A stretch of 64,000 nt of DNA, taken from positions 62,001 through 126,000 of the forward strand of contig NZ_VIQO01000002.1 of the NCBI RefSeq assembly GCF_007483665.1, given 5' to 3'. The stretch comes from Catellatospora sichuanensis. Lineage in GTDB: Bacteria; Actinomycetota; Actinomycetes; Mycobacteriales; Micromonosporaceae. The stretch's first letter is position 1. Each line of letters opens with the position of its first letter. Positions 33,038 to 41,478 of this stretch are shown piece after piece. The translations under genes were made by a program, and so were the position numbers. The notes under the pieces were generated by a model, which did no database searches, was not told where the DNA came from, and saw nothing but the letters and a program-made list of their open reading frames with translations.

Positions 33038-33106
33038 CCGCCCATTCTGCCGCCCCCACCTCCCCCCGCCCCGCACCGATCCCACCTGCTGGCGCGCCCT
33101 CCCGCG

Positions 33107-33165
33107 TTGATCATGAACTTGTGGCACGGGTCGGCGGCGTGTCGTGTGCACAACTTCCTGATCAA
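33107..33165. repeat. Palindromic intergenic element, family A (copy 2, 59 bp)
   Basis: TTGATCATGAACTTGTG at the left pairs with CACAACTTCCTGATCAA at the right (two mismatches in 17). The core GGCACGGGTCGGCGGCGTGTCG matches copies 1 and 3. It sits in the divergent gap between proB and the alkyltransferase-like gene, 13 bp before the latter. Confidence 0.9.
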
Positions 33166-33178
33166 TTAGCCTTCGGCT

Positions 33179-33472
33179 ATGACCCCCGACGAGTACGCCG
33201 AAGCGGTGTTGCGGATGGTCGAGGCGATCCCGCCCGGCCGGGTGATGACCTACGGCGCGATCGCCGACGCGCTCGCGGACGAGTCGGGCCGCAACTCGGC
33301 CCGCCGCGTCGGCACGATCATGGCGCGGCACGGCGGCGGGGTGCCCTGGCACCGGGTCGTCGGCGCGGGTGGTCGGCTGCCCCCCGGTCACGAGAACGAG
33401 GCCCGCCGTCGCCTGACCGCCGAAGGCGTCCCCTTCCGCGGCGACCGGGTGGCCGCGTCCGCGATCAACTGA
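33179..33472 (+). CDS. Alkyltransferase-like protein (ATL, MGMT-fold)
   Basis: A 97-residue protein with the DNA-binding domain of O6-alkylguanine alkyltransferases: VEAIPPGRVMTYGAIADAL and RNSARRVGTIMARHGGGVPWHRVVGAGG. The alkyl-acceptor Cys of the PCHRV motif is replaced by Trp (PWHRV, 56-60), so it cannot accept alkyl groups. ATL proteins bind O6-alkylguanine and hand the lesion to nucleotide-excision repair. The equivalent gene in mycobacteria is Rv3204 as I recall, at the same end of this conserved block. Confidence 0.92.
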   Translation: MTPDEYAEAVLRMVEAIPPGRVMTYGAIADALADESGRNSARRVGTIMARHGGGVPWHRVVGAGGRLPPGHENEARRRLTAEGVPFRGDRVAASAIN

Positions 33473-33540
33473 CCCCCGTCCCCCTCGCTTTACCTCGACC
33501 AGGCGGTCTGCGAGCGCCTCCCGGCGGCCGTCCCACTCAA

Positions 33541-33615
33541 GATCACCAGACTTGCCTGGCACCTGTGCGTATCTCGACCACGCTTGACCGCGGTTGCCTG
33601 GCAAGTCGAGCGATC
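33541..33615. repeat. Palindromic intergenic element, family B (copy 2, 75 bp)
   Basis: GATCACCAGACTTGCCTGGC on the left pairs with TTGCCTGGCAAGTCG..CGATC on the right. Aligned with the reverse complement of 17298-17372 it keeps exactly the same length and shares most positions outside a short central segment. It lies 68 bp past the alkyltransferase-like gene. Confidence 0.85.
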
Positions 33616-33641
33616 AACGGCGCTGGGTGCCCCGCACTCGG

Positions 33642-33700
33642 GTGATCATGAAGTTGTGGGCACGACACGCCGTCGAGCCGTGCCATAAGTTCATGATCAA
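33642..33700. repeat. Palindromic intergenic element, family A (copy 3, 59 bp, inverted)
   Basis: This copy is in the opposite orientation to copies 1 and 2. Reverse-complemented it reads TTGATCATGAACTTATGGCA..., then CGGCTCGACGGCGTGTCG, then ...ACTTCATGATCAC. It follows the family B element by 26 bp and ends 14 bp from the stop of the gamma-glutamyltransferase gene, so two elements lie side by side between convergent genes. Confidence 0.9.
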
Positions 33701-33714
33701 CGCGGGAGGGTGGG

Positions 33715-35115
33715 TCAGAGGAGGCGGGCGGCGCCGCCGCGGCGGGGGTCGCCGGAGGCGCCGGTGGTGCCGATGGCCGAGACGCCGCCGAAGTAGTGGC
33801 TGCGGTGCGGCCAGCGGTTGACGGTGTAGCCGGCTTCGGCCAGGGCCATCTCTTCCGGGACCGGGAAGTGGGGTTCGACGTGGACGACGTCGTCGACGGG
33901 GTGCAGGCGGGGGGCGCGTACGGCGTCGGGGGTGTCCAGGCCGTCCACGAGCACGCCGACCAGGGTGCGCAGCAGCGCGGAGCGGATCCGGGACGCCCCG
34001 GCGGAGCCGATCGCCAGGCGCAGCGCGCCGCCGGGGTCGAGCACCACGAGCGGGCACATCATCGAGGCGAGCCGCTCGCCGGCGGCCAGCTCGCCGGAGT
34101 AGAGCTCGCCCTCGCCGAGCATCGAGTTGAGGTGCACGCCCAGCCCGGGCAGCCATACCCCGGAGCCGAGGCCGAGCGTGGTGGTGATGACGCAGGCGTT
34201 GCCGGCGGCGTCGACGGCGGTGACGTTGGTGGTGTCGCCGAGCCGGTCATCGGGGCCGCGTACGTCGAGCGCGCCGGCCAGCACCACGGCACGTTCGGGG
34301 CGGGGCAGGGCGGCCAGGTCCGGCGGCAGTCCGCGCAGGGTCTGCACGGTGCGGTTGAGGTCCGCGCGCCCGAGCACGGTACGTCCGGCCAGCTCGGCGG
34401 TGGTCACGGCCCGTTCGAGCACCTGGTACGCGGACAGGTCGAGCGGCCCGAGCGCCCCGCCGTCGGTGCGCACCGAGTCCACCACGGCGGCGCCGAGCTT
34501 GCCGGTGTAGCAGGTGCCGGGGCCGTCCGCGGCGAGGATGTCCAGCGCTTCGGCCAGCCCGGCGTGGAACAGCCGGTCCCCGCCCTGCAGCAGGTTGCCG
34601 CCGGGGGCGTACGCCGGGCCGCCCTGGCCGGGCAGCATGGCCTCGATCAGCGAGGGCAGGGTCACCGCGTGCGCGAAGGGCATGGCGACGCCGGTGCGGG
34701 CCAGTTCGGCAGCGGGCGCGACGACGTCGGACCACGGCAGGGCCCCCCAACGTGAGTGAATCTCGCCACATCCGGCAGGCAGGCCGGGGACCGCGACGGA
34801 CGCTCCGCCGATCTCGTAGGGCAGCGGCACCTCGCCGAATCGGACCGCGATCGGCGTCATGGGCTCAGCCTTACGATCACCGTCCAGACCGGGCATCGCA
34901 ACGAAGAAGTCAAGGCAGGTGACCCGCCCGGTCGACGCTTCGTAGTACGTGGCGAACCCGCCGCCGCCCAGCCCGGTGAAGATCGTCTCAGCGACGCAGG
35001 CGGCCAGTGTCGCGGCGACCCCCGCGTCGGCCGCCGTTCCGCCCATCCGCAGTACCCGAAGGCCTACATCAGCGGTGGCCGGATGGCCCGCTGCCACACC
35101 GGCAGGTACCAGCAT
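33715..35115 (-). CDS. Gamma-glutamyltransferase family protein
   Basis: A 466-residue member of the gamma-glutamyltransferase (Ntn-hydrolase) family. The N-terminal signature is GGTAADAGVAATLAACVAETIFTGLGGGGFATYY (25-58). Autoprocessing would occur before T295 in GDTTNVTAVDAAGNACVITTT; canonical enzymes have TTHxSVVD, and here the His is Asn (N297). The small-subunit features LNSMLGE (with N-M/D pattern) and SMMCPLVV are retained. No signal peptide is visible, so it is cytoplasmic, unlike secreted GGT. The substrate may differ from glutathione. It is divergent from the symporter gene. Confidence 0.82.
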   Translation of the reverse strand: MLVPAGVAAGHPATADVGLRVLRMGGTAADAGVAATLAACVAETIFTGLGGGGFATYYEASTGRVTCLDFFVAMPGLDGDRKAEPMTPIAVRFGEVPLPYEIGGASVAVPGLPAGCGEIHSRWGALPWSDVVAPAAELARTGVAMPFAHAVTLPSLIEAMLPGQGGPAYAPGGNLLQGGDRLFHAGLAEALDILAADGPGTCYTGKLGAAVVDSVRTDGGALGPLDLSAYQVLERAVTTAELAGRTVLGRADLNRTVQTLRGLPPDLAALPRPERAVVLAGALDVRGPDDRLGDTTNVTAVDAAGNACVITTTLGLGSGVWLPGLGVHLNSMLGEGELYSGELAAGERLASMMCPLVVLDPGGALRLAIGSAGASRIRSALLRTLVGVLVDGLDTPDAVRAPRLHPVDDVVHVEPHFPVPEEMALAEAGYTVNRWPHRSHYFGGVSAIGTTGASGDPRRGGAARLL

Positions 35116-35143
35116 TCACTCGCCTCCCGTACCATCCGCGCTC

Positions 35144-36532
35144 ATGACATCCAGTGTGGAGGTGATGGAGGCCCCGGACGAAGCGCTTCCCACTCGTGTG
35201 CGAGTCGGATATTCGCTCGGCTCCCTGGTGACCGGTGCTTTCGGCACCGTCCCGGGCTTGTTGCTGCTGCCGTACCTGACCGACACCCTGGGTGTCGCCG
35301 CCGGTCTGGCTGGCCTGCTGGTGCTGCTGCCCAAGGCCTGGGACGTCATGCTCAACCCCGTGGTGGGCCGCATCTCGGACCGCACCCAGACGCGCTGGGG
35401 CGCCCGCCGCCCCTATCTGCTCTTCGCCGGCCTGGCCATGGCCGTGCTGTTCGCGCTGCTGTTCGCGGCCCCGTTCGGCGACGGCGGCCAGGCGGGCCTG
35501 TACGTCGCGGTGATGTTCCTGCTCACGGCCACCGCGTTCGCGTTCTTCCAGGTGCCCTACGTGGCCATGCCCGCCGAGATGACCAGCTCCTACTCCGAGC
35601 GCACCCGGCTGATGACCTGGCGGGTGGCGCTGCTGGCCACCTCGATCCTGGTCTCCGGCGCGATGGCGCCGATCATCCGCGACGCGATGGGCGGCGGGCT
35701 GCCCGGCTACCGCTGGATGGCGCTGTTCGTCGCGACGATCATGGTGGCCGGCACGCTGATCGTGTTCGTGAGCACCCGCTCCGCCCCGACCGGCGCCGTC
35801 ACCGCCAGCGAGCCGTCGCTGCGCGCCCAGCTCAAGGTGGTCGCCGCGAACCGGCCGTTCCGGGTGCTGGTGGCCTGCTTCGTGGCGCAGTCGACCGGGG
35901 TGGCCTGCATGCTCGGCGGCGTCGAGTACTTCGCCAAGCACGTGCTCGGCGACGCGGGCACCACCACCGCCCTGTTCGTGGTCGTGGTCAGCCCCGCGCT
36001 GTTCGTGATGCCGGTGTGGCGCCGCGTCGGCGAGCGCCTCGGCAAGCTCAAGGGCTACGTGGTCGCCTCGATCACGCTCACCGCGGCGACGCTCGCGCTG
36101 GCCGCGGCGCCGCTGCTGCCGCACTGGGCGATCTACTCGATCATCGCGGTGATGGGCTTCGGCTACGCCGGCCAGCAGCTGTTCGGCCTGTCCATGCTGC
36201 CCGACTGCATCGCGTACGACACCGCCCGCACCGGCAAGCGGCAGGCCGGCGTGTTCACCGGCGTGTGGACCGCGGGGGAGACCCTGGGGCTGGCGCTGGG
36301 GCCGTTCATCTTCGGCGTCGTGCTCCAGCTGTTCGGCTACATCTCCACCACCGCAGGTGAGACGGTCGCGCAGAGCGATCTGGCGAAGACGGGAGTACTG
36401 CTCGGGTTCACCGTGGTGCCGGGTCTTATCGTGGGCATCGCGCTGGTGCTGCTGCGGGGGTACGACCTCGGCGGCGACCCGGCCGTCACCGAGATCCGCG
36501 AACCGCTGCCCGAGGCGGCTCCGGCCAGGTAG
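35144..36532 (+). CDS. MFS transporter, GPH (MelB-like) sugar:cation symporter family
   Basis: A 462-residue membrane protein with about 12 helices. The N-terminal half carries family features: GYSLGSLVTGAFGTVPGLLLLPYLTDTLGV, LVLLPKAWDVMLNPVVGRISDRTQTRWGARRPYLLF (the loop 2 motif) and FQVPYVAMPAEMT. The later LPDCIAYDTARTGKRQAGVFTGVWTAGETLGLALGPF is the conserved GPH segment before helix 9-10. Members import glycosides, pentosides or hexuronides with Na+ or H+; the substrate is unknown. Start MTSSVEVMEAP is tentative; a GTG or ATG within 21 bp downstream is possible. Confidence 0.86.
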   Translation: MTSSVEVMEAPDEALPTRVRVGYSLGSLVTGAFGTVPGLLLLPYLTDTLGVAAGLAGLLVLLPKAWDVMLNPVVGRISDRTQTRWGARRPYLLFAGLAMAVLFALLFAAPFGDGGQAGLYVAVMFLLTATAFAFFQVPYVAMPAEMTSSYSERTRLMTWRVALLATSILVSGAMAPIIRDAMGGGLPGYRWMALFVATIMVAGTLIVFVSTRSAPTGAVTASEPSLRAQLKVVAANRPFRVLVACFVAQSTGVACMLGGVEYFAKHVLGDAGTTTALFVVVVSPALFVMPVWRRVGERLGKLKGYVVASITLTAATLALAAAPLLPHWAIYSIIAVMGFGYAGQQLFGLSMLPDCIAYDTARTGKRQAGVFTGVWTAGETLGLALGPFIFGVVLQLFGYISTTAGETVAQSDLAKTGVLLGFTVVPGLIVGIALVLLRGYDLGGDPAVTEIREPLPEAAPAR

Positions 36533-36576
36533 CTCCACGTCTTGCGTACAGGACCTCAGGGGAGGGTGCACGCCAC

Positions 36577-37602
36577 ATGTTCGTGCAGCAGGTTCAGCGG
36601 TTCCACCAGCTCATCCTCGGCCAGGATGTGAACTCCGCGCTGGCCGCGGTGGCGCCGCTGGTGCAGGCGGCCCGGCTCGCGCCGGCGCACGAGCTGACCC
36701 CGGCGGTCACCCACCTGGCCCCGGCCATCGGGGCGGCGCCGATCCCGTTCGTCGCGGCCACCGCGGCCACCGCCGCGGGTGCGCTGGTCGAGCTGGGCGG
36801 CTCGCCCGGTCCACTCACCCGCATCGTGCTGGAGCGCCTCGGCAGTGCGCTGACCGGCACGCACTCGTTCATCGACGCCTGGATGGCGTACGGCGGCGGT
36901 CGGCCGCTGCCCGAGCGCACCCAGCTGGACATCACCGTGGCGACCGGACTGCTGGCCGCCCAGCTCGGCCCGGACCGGGCGATGCCGCTGGTGGCGGCGT
37001 GGCGCGACGCGCCGCACTGGGCGCTGGCCGCGGTGGCCTGCCTGCACCACGCCGAAGCACGGGCCCAGCTCGGCGACCGTGCCCCCTGGACCGCGCAGGT
37101 CGACCCGCTGCACTCGGCCGCGCCCGCGTTCATGCGGCTCATCCTGGCGCTGCGCATCATCGACGAGCACCTGCTGGTGCTGCACCGGCCGACCCGGCGC
37201 GGGGCGATGGTGTTCGTCAGCGGCGTGGCCGACAACTTCCAGCTGCAGACGCTGCTCGCCGACGCGCTCATCGGGGCGGGCCTGGTGCAGGGCAAGCGGC
37301 CCGACGCGCGCTGGATCAGCGCGTTCCAGCACGGGCCGGACGGCACGGTGCTGGAGCATGTGGACGACAGCTTCCACCTCACCGACGCGACCGGCGCGAC
37401 CATGCGCAACGAGGCCGGGCCGGCCGACATCGCCGTGGTCAGCGGCTCGCGCATCCTGGTGCTCGACGACGCCCGCTACAGCCGGCACTGGCGGCCGGGA
37501 CGGCGCTTCCCGATCACCGCGCAGGTGCGCGTCGACCGCATCCTGACCCAGGAAGAGGTCGAGGCGTGGTTGGGCTACGTCCCGCCGACATCCTCGGTCT
37601 AG
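36577..37602 (+). CDS. Hypothetical protein (341 aa)
   Basis: I do not recognise this protein. It is Ala/Leu-rich and helical in the first 200 residues ([25 protein letters not shown]...), with no clear membrane helix, then a more polar region ([74 protein letters not shown]). GGGGAGGG lies 10 bp upstream of the ATG. It ends 10 bp before nuoB, so the two may be cotranscribed, but nothing in the sequence suggests a respiratory role. Confidence 0.7.
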   Translation: MFVQQVQRFHQLILGQDVNSALAAVAPLVQAARLAPAHELTPAVTHLAPAIGAAPIPFVAATAATAAGALVELGGSPGPLTRIVLERLGSALTGTHSFIDAWMAYGGGRPLPERTQLDITVATGLLAAQLGPDRAMPLVAAWRDAPHWALAAVACLHHAEARAQLGDRAPWTAQVDPLHSAAPAFMRLILALRIIDEHLLVLHRPTRRGAMVFVSGVADNFQLQTLLADALIGAGLVQGKRPDARWISAFQHGPDGTVLEHVDDSFHLTDATGATMRNEAGPADIAVVSGSRILVLDDARYSRHWRPGRRFPITAQVRVDRILTQEEVEAWLGYVPPTSSV

Positions 37603-37612
37603 GCTGAGCCGT

Positions 37613-38134
37613 ATGGCCCTGCCCTCGGTGCTCGGAGATCCGATCAAGTTCGTGCTGAACTGGGGTCGGCGCTACTCGCTGTGGGTGTTCAACTTCGGGT
37701 TGGCCTGCTGTGCGATCGAGTTCATCGCCAGCAGCATGGGTCGGCACGACTTCATGCGCCTCGGCGTGATCCCGTTCGCACACGGCCCCCGCCAGGCGGA
37801 CCTGATGGTCGTGTCGGGCACGGTCACCGACAAGATGGCCCCGGCCATCAAGCGGCTGTACGACCAGATGCCCGAGCCCAAGTACGTCATCTCCTTCGGC
37901 GCGTGCAGCAACTGCGGCGGGCCGTACTGGGACTCGTACTCGGTGACCAAGGGCGTGGACCAGATCATCCCGGTGGACGTGTACGTGCCGGGCTGCCCGC
38001 CGCGGCCTGAGGCGCTGCTGCACGGCATCCTGCGGCTGCAGGAGAAGATCGCCGCGGAGCAGTCGGGCTTCGGCGGCGTGCACCGTCCCGACCCGGCTGC
38101 GCTGACCGCCCCGATCGTGTCACCACCGGCCTGA
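37613..38134 (+). CDS. nuoB: NADH-quinone oxidoreductase subunit B
   Basis: The 173-residue NuoB/PSST subunit carries Fe-S cluster N2, the last electron donor to quinone in complex I. Its four ligands are visible: C32 and C33 in LACCAIE, C98 in FGACSNCGG, and C128 in [24 protein letters not shown] is the family signature. This is the paralogous, second-cluster type, because the set around it lacks nuoE, F and G. Two unrelated genes plus a sigma factor separate it from nuoC. Its usual partners nuoA (upstream) and nuoD (downstream) are absent. Confidence 0.95.
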   Translation: MALPSVLGDPIKFVLNWGRRYSLWVFNFGLACCAIEFIASSMGRHDFMRLGVIPFAHGPRQADLMVVSGTVTDKMAPAIKRLYDQMPEPKYVISFGACSNCGGPYWDSYSVTKGVDQIIPVDVYVPGCPPRPEALLHGILRLQEKIAAEQSGFGGVHRPDPAALTAPIVSPPA

Positions 38135-38185
38135 CCTGTCCTGTTTCCGCAGCGCCTGGTTGCGATCACGCGTTAGCGTCCACCC

Positions 38186-39493
38186 ATGACGCGATCCGAG
38201 CAGATCCTGGACGTGCTGGTCACCGAGTTCGGGCCGCTGATGACGGCGGAGCCCGCGGCGTTCCGGCGCAAGTTCCGGAAGATGGCGTCCAGCGCGTTCG
38301 CGTTCTACCGCGGCAGCGCGTCCCTGTTCTACGCCGACATGAACGGCGAGTACGCCGACGACACGTTCCTGACCGCGCAGACCAGCCGGGTCTGGATCCA
38401 CGGTGACCTGCACGCCGAGAACTTCGGCACGTACATGAACGCCGAAGGCGTGCTGGTCTTCAACGTCAACGACTTCGACGAGGCGTACGTCGGCCCGTTC
38501 CTGTGGGACCTGCGGCGGCTGTGCGCCAGCATCGCCCTGCTCGGCTACGCCAAGGCGCTGTCCGACGAGACCATCGGCTACCTGATCAAGGACTTCGCCG
38601 GGTCGTACCTGGCCGAGCTGCGCGCCATCGCGCTCGGCGGCGACGACGCCATCGGCTCGCTGACCCTGTCCACCACCACCGGCCCGCTGCACCGGGTGCT
38701 CCAGCAGGCCCGCCTGAACACCCGGGTGGACCTGCTGCAGGGGATGACCGTGATCGACCGGTACGAGCGCCGCTTCGCCGACCGCGACGGCGTGTACCAG
38801 ATCGACGCGCCGACCCGTAACGCCGTCGAGGAGGCCTTCCGGGGTTACCTCGGCACGCTGAACCCGCACCACGCGCACAGCGGCCACTCCGGTGTCGAGC
38901 GCACCATCAAGGACGTGGTGCTGCGCAAGGGCGTGGGCATCGGTTCGGCCGGGCTGCCCTCGTACAGCCTGCTGCTGGAGGGGCACACCCAGGCGCTGGA
39001 GAACGACGTGGTCGTCTACATGAAGCAGGCGCAGACCCCGGCGGTGGCCCGGCACATCGAGGACGCGCGGGTGCGCGGCTACTTCCTGCACCAGGGCCAC
39101 CGCACCGCCGAGTCGCAGCGGGCGCTGCAGGCCGCGGCCGACGCCTGGCTGGGCTACACCGAGCTGGACGGGGTCGGACAGCTGGTCGCGGAGGTGTCAC
39201 CGTACGCGGCCGACCTGGACTGGTCGGACGTCAACGAACCCGACGAGCTGGTCAGCGTGGTGCGGGAGCTGGGCCGGGCGGTGGCGCGCATGCACTCGGT
39301 CGCCGACGACGAGTCCAGCCATGACCTGGTGGACTTCTCCACCGAGGAGGCGATCGTGGCCGAACTCGACCGCGACGAGGCCGGCTTCGTCGGCGGCCTG
39401 GTCGAGTTCGCCCACGCGTACGGCGCCCAGGCCCGCGGCGACCACCAGCTCTTCGTGGACCTGTTCCGCAACGGCGCGATCCCGGGCGTCTGA
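38186..39493 (+). CDS. DUF2252 family protein, kinase-like fold
   Basis: A 435-residue cytoplasmic protein of the DUF2252 family. The segment VWIHGDLHAENFGTYMNAEGVLVFNVNDFDEAYVGPFLWDLRRL (about 71-114) is the signature: HGDLHxxNFG matches the catalytic loop and NDFDE the metal-binding loop of aminoglycoside-phosphotransferase-like kinases. The C-terminal region contains another conserved stretch, GVGSAGLPSYSLLLEGH-like (about 248-264). A phosphotransferase activity is plausible from the fold, but the substrate is unknown. It lies 51 bp after nuoB in the same direction and is not a known complex I component. Confidence 0.85.
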   Translation: MTRSEQILDVLVTEFGPLMTAEPAAFRRKFRKMASSAFAFYRGSASLFYADMNGEYADDTFLTAQTSRVWIHGDLHAENFGTYMNAEGVLVFNVNDFDEAYVGPFLWDLRRLCASIALLGYAKALSDETIGYLIKDFAGSYLAELRAIALGGDDAIGSLTLSTTTGPLHRVLQQARLNTRVDLLQGMTVIDRYERRFADRDGVYQIDAPTRNAVEEAFRGYLGTLNPHHAHSGHSGVERTIKDVVLRKGVGIGSAGLPSYSLLLEGHTQALENDVVVYMKQAQTPAVARHIEDARVRGYFLHQGHRTAESQRALQAAADAWLGYTELDGVGQLVAEVSPYAADLDWSDVNEPDELVSVVRELGRAVARMHSVADDESSHDLVDFSTEEAIVAELDRDEAGFVGGLVEFAHAYGAQARGDHQLFVDLFRNGAIPGV

Positions 39494-39569
39494 GCGATCT
39501 CGTATGCTTCTCGATCGTCGCGCTCCTCGTGGCCCCACGATCCCCCGCCCCTGGACCTAGGAGAACAGC

Positions 39570-40073
39570 GTGCCGGAGAACCGCGACTTCGCGGAGTTCT
39601 ACGCGGCCGCCTTCCCCAACCTGACCGGTGCGCTGTTCATGCACACCGGCGACCTCGGCGAAGCCCAGGACGTGGTGCAGGAGGCAATGATCCAGGCTCT
39701 GCGCCGCTGGGCGGTGGTGTCCACGTATGAGGAGCCCGCGGCCTGGGTGCGCAGGGTCGCCTGGAATCTCGCGACCAGCCGGTGGCGCAGGCTGCGGCGC
39801 GGCCTGGAGCTGGCGGCCCGCGGCTGGGCGAACGACGCCGTGGCCGGACCCGACCCCGACCGGGTGGCGATCGTCCGCGCGCTGGCTGAACTGCCACCGA
39901 ACCAGCGGCAGGCGGTGATCCTGCACTACCTCGAGGATCTGCCGGTGGCCGAGACGGCGGAGCTGATGGGCGTGGCGGAGGGCACCGTCAAGTCCTGGCT
40001 GCACCGGGGCAGAGCGAGACTCGCGGTTCTGCTCGGTGATGCGGCACTCGGTGGGGAGCTCGAGAATGTCTGA
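39570..40073 (+). CDS. ECF sigma factor, SigE-family type
   Basis: A 167-residue sigma-70-family factor with only regions 2 and 4. Region 2 is FAEFYAAAFPNLTGALFMHTGDLGEAQDVVQEAMIQALRRW (about 7-47), with the DxVQE core-binding motif; region 4 is ALAELPPNQRQAVILHYLEDLPVAETAELMGVAEGTVKSWLHRGRARL (about 104-151), a clear helix-turn-helix for the -35 element. AGGAG lies before the GTG start. Its stop overlaps the next gene, which encodes a membrane protein and may be its regulator. It is inserted between nuoB and nuoC. Confidence 0.9.
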   Translation: MPENRDFAEFYAAAFPNLTGALFMHTGDLGEAQDVVQEAMIQALRRWAVVSTYEEPAAWVRRVAWNLATSRWRRLRRGLELAARGWANDAVAGPDPDRVAIVRALAELPPNQRQAVILHYLEDLPVAETAELMGVAEGTVKSWLHRGRARLAVLLGDAALGGELENV

Positions 40074-40830
40074 CCTCGACCCGCTCCGCAGCGCCCTCAC
40101 CGAGGCCGAACGGTCCGCCCGCCAGTTCGTGCGGCCGCCCGGTGCCGAGGCCGCCCGGCGTACGCTGCGCCGCCGCCGGGCCGTGCGGAACACCACGCTG
40201 TGCATGCTGCTGCTGTTCCTCCCGCTGGCACTGTTCCTGCAGCTGTCGAGCCTGCGGCCGAGTCCCGCGCCGCTGTCGCCGACCTCCGGCCCCACGCCGT
40301 CGGGGTCGGTCCCCGCGCCCACGCCCAGCCCCAGCCCCAGCTCCAGCCCCAGCCCCAGCGTCCTCCCCTCCGCTTCGGTGAGCGCAGGCCCTGCCGAGGT
40401 CGGCGCGCCTGCGGCCCCGGCGTCGCCGCGCTGCCAACCGAAGGCTTTCATCGTCACCACGGAGCTGAGCGCCACGCGGTACACCGTGTCCCTGGAGAAC
40501 GAGAAGACCTTCTGCCCCGACGGCGTGGTGCCGTACTTCTGGGCGCGCTACGGCTTCAACGCCGCCTTCGACACGATGGTGCTGCTGGATTCGGGGCGCA
40601 GCAGGCTCGACTGGACGCACAAGCGCCGCACCGTCGTCATCTCCGGCACCGGCGACGAGTGCGACGCGTGGTTCATCGTGCAGGGCAGCGCCGCGATCAA
40701 AGCAAGCATCCCGTGGCCGAAGGGCCAGGACGCGTCTGACCCCGACGACGCGTACGCCCTCTACGGCCGGGGCAACACCAAGGTCGCCTGGATGCCGTTC
40801 ACGCGGTCGGGATGTATGGCACGGTCCTGA
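40066..40830 (+). CDS. Membrane-anchored protein coupled to the ECF sigma gene
   Basis: A 254-residue protein starting 8 bp before the sigma factor stop, so the two are translationally coupled. Residues 1-38 are charged and cytoplasmic, one membrane helix follows (TTLCMLLLFLPLALFLQL, about 43-60), then a Pro/Ser-rich linker with PSPSPSSSPSPS and an extracytoplasmic domain (about 123-254) with four cysteines. The position and topology are those of an anti-sigma factor, but no zinc anti-sigma motif (HxxxCxxC) is visible in the short cytoplasmic part, so this role is only a possibility. DUF name unknown to me. Confidence 0.75.
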   Translation: MSDLDPLRSALTEAERSARQFVRPPGAEAARRTLRRRRAVRNTTLCMLLLFLPLALFLQLSSLRPSPAPLSPTSGPTPSGSVPAPTPSPSPSSSPSPSVLPSASVSAGPAEVGAPAAPASPRCQPKAFIVTTELSATRYTVSLENEKTFCPDGVVPYFWARYGFNAAFDTMVLLDSGRSRLDWTHKRRTVVISGTGDECDAWFIVQGSAAIKASIPWPKGQDASDPDDAYALYGRGNTKVAWMPFTRSGCMARS

Positions 40831-40849
40831 CGGGCATAGGATGCCGAGC

Positions 40850-41407
40850 ATGACGCCGGAGGAGATCGGTGCGCGGCTGAGCGGGCTCGTGCCCGGCGCA
40901 CAGGCGGGGCTGTCCGGCGGCGGGGCGTACGCCCGGGCCGTCGTCGACGTGCCCGCACCGTCCTGGGTGCCCGCGCTGACCGCCGCGCGCGACGAGCTGG
41001 ACTGTGACTTCTTCGACTGGCTGTCGGCCGTGGACGAGCTGGACGCGGGCTACGACGTGGTCGCGCACCTGTGGTCGACGGACCGGCGGCACGGGGTGCT
41101 GCTGCGCACCCGGGTGCCGGCCGACGGAACGCTGGAGTCCGCGGTGGACGTGTATCCCGGCGCGGCGTGGCACGAGCGGGAGACCTACGAGATGTTCGGC
41201 ATCGGCTTCCCGGGCCCGCTCGAACCGCTGCTGCTGCCGCCCGAGTTCGAAGGCCACCCGCTGCGCAAGAGCTTCGTGCTGGCCAGCCGGGTCGCCAAGC
41301 CGTGGCCCGGGGCCAAGGAGCCGGGCGAGTCGGAGACCGGCTCCAAGCGCCAGGCCATCCGCCCGCCGGGCGTGCCCGCGCCGGGGGAGTGGGGGCCGGG
41401 CGCATGA
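40850..41407 (+). CDS. nuoC: NADH-quinone oxidoreductase subunit C
   Basis: The 30-kDa-type subunit of the complex I peripheral arm. The 185-residue product has the signature WHERETYEMFGIGFPGPLEPLLLPPEFEGHPLRKSF (about 107-142) and DFFDWLSAVDELD. It lacks the longer N-terminal part of many NuoC proteins. I chose the second ATG (MTPEEIGARL) because AGG lies 9 bp before it; the ATG 9 bp upstream has no room for a ribosome site. The stop codon overlaps the ATG of a 24-codon mini-gene. Normally nuoD follows nuoC; it is missing. Confidence 0.92.
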   Translation: MTPEEIGARLSGLVPGAQAGLSGGGAYARAVVDVPAPSWVPALTAARDELDCDFFDWLSAVDELDAGYDVVAHLWSTDRRHGVLLRTRVPADGTLESAVDVYPGAAWHERETYEMFGIGFPGPLEPLLLPPEFEGHPLRKSFVLASRVAKPWPGAKEPGESETGSKRQAIRPPGVPAPGEWGPGA

Positions 41408-41478
41408 GCGAGCGCAGCAAGCGAATCATGGGACATTCCGAACATGCCGGCGCGCAGCGGAGCGGAGCGACCGCATGA
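41404..41478 (+). CDS. 24-codon mini-gene coupling nuoC to nuoH (copy 1)
   Basis: The ORF encodes 24 residues of the form MSE...RIM....HA...RS...A. Its ATG overlaps the nuoC stop (ATGA) and its own stop overlaps the nuoH start (ATGA), so ribosomes could pass along nuoC, the mini-ORF and nuoH. A second ORF of the same length sits before nuoI: 11 of 24 residues and about 52 of 75 bases are identical by hand count. The peptide is basic and soluble with no membrane segment. Whether the peptide or only the act of translation matters cannot be told. Confidence 0.6.
   Translation: MSERSKRIMGHSEHAGAQRSGATA

Noticed and set aside
33715-35115. Secreted gamma-glutamyltransferase acting on glutathione
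   Set aside because: No signal peptide and the conserved His after the catalytic Thr pair is Asn; only family membership is claimed.
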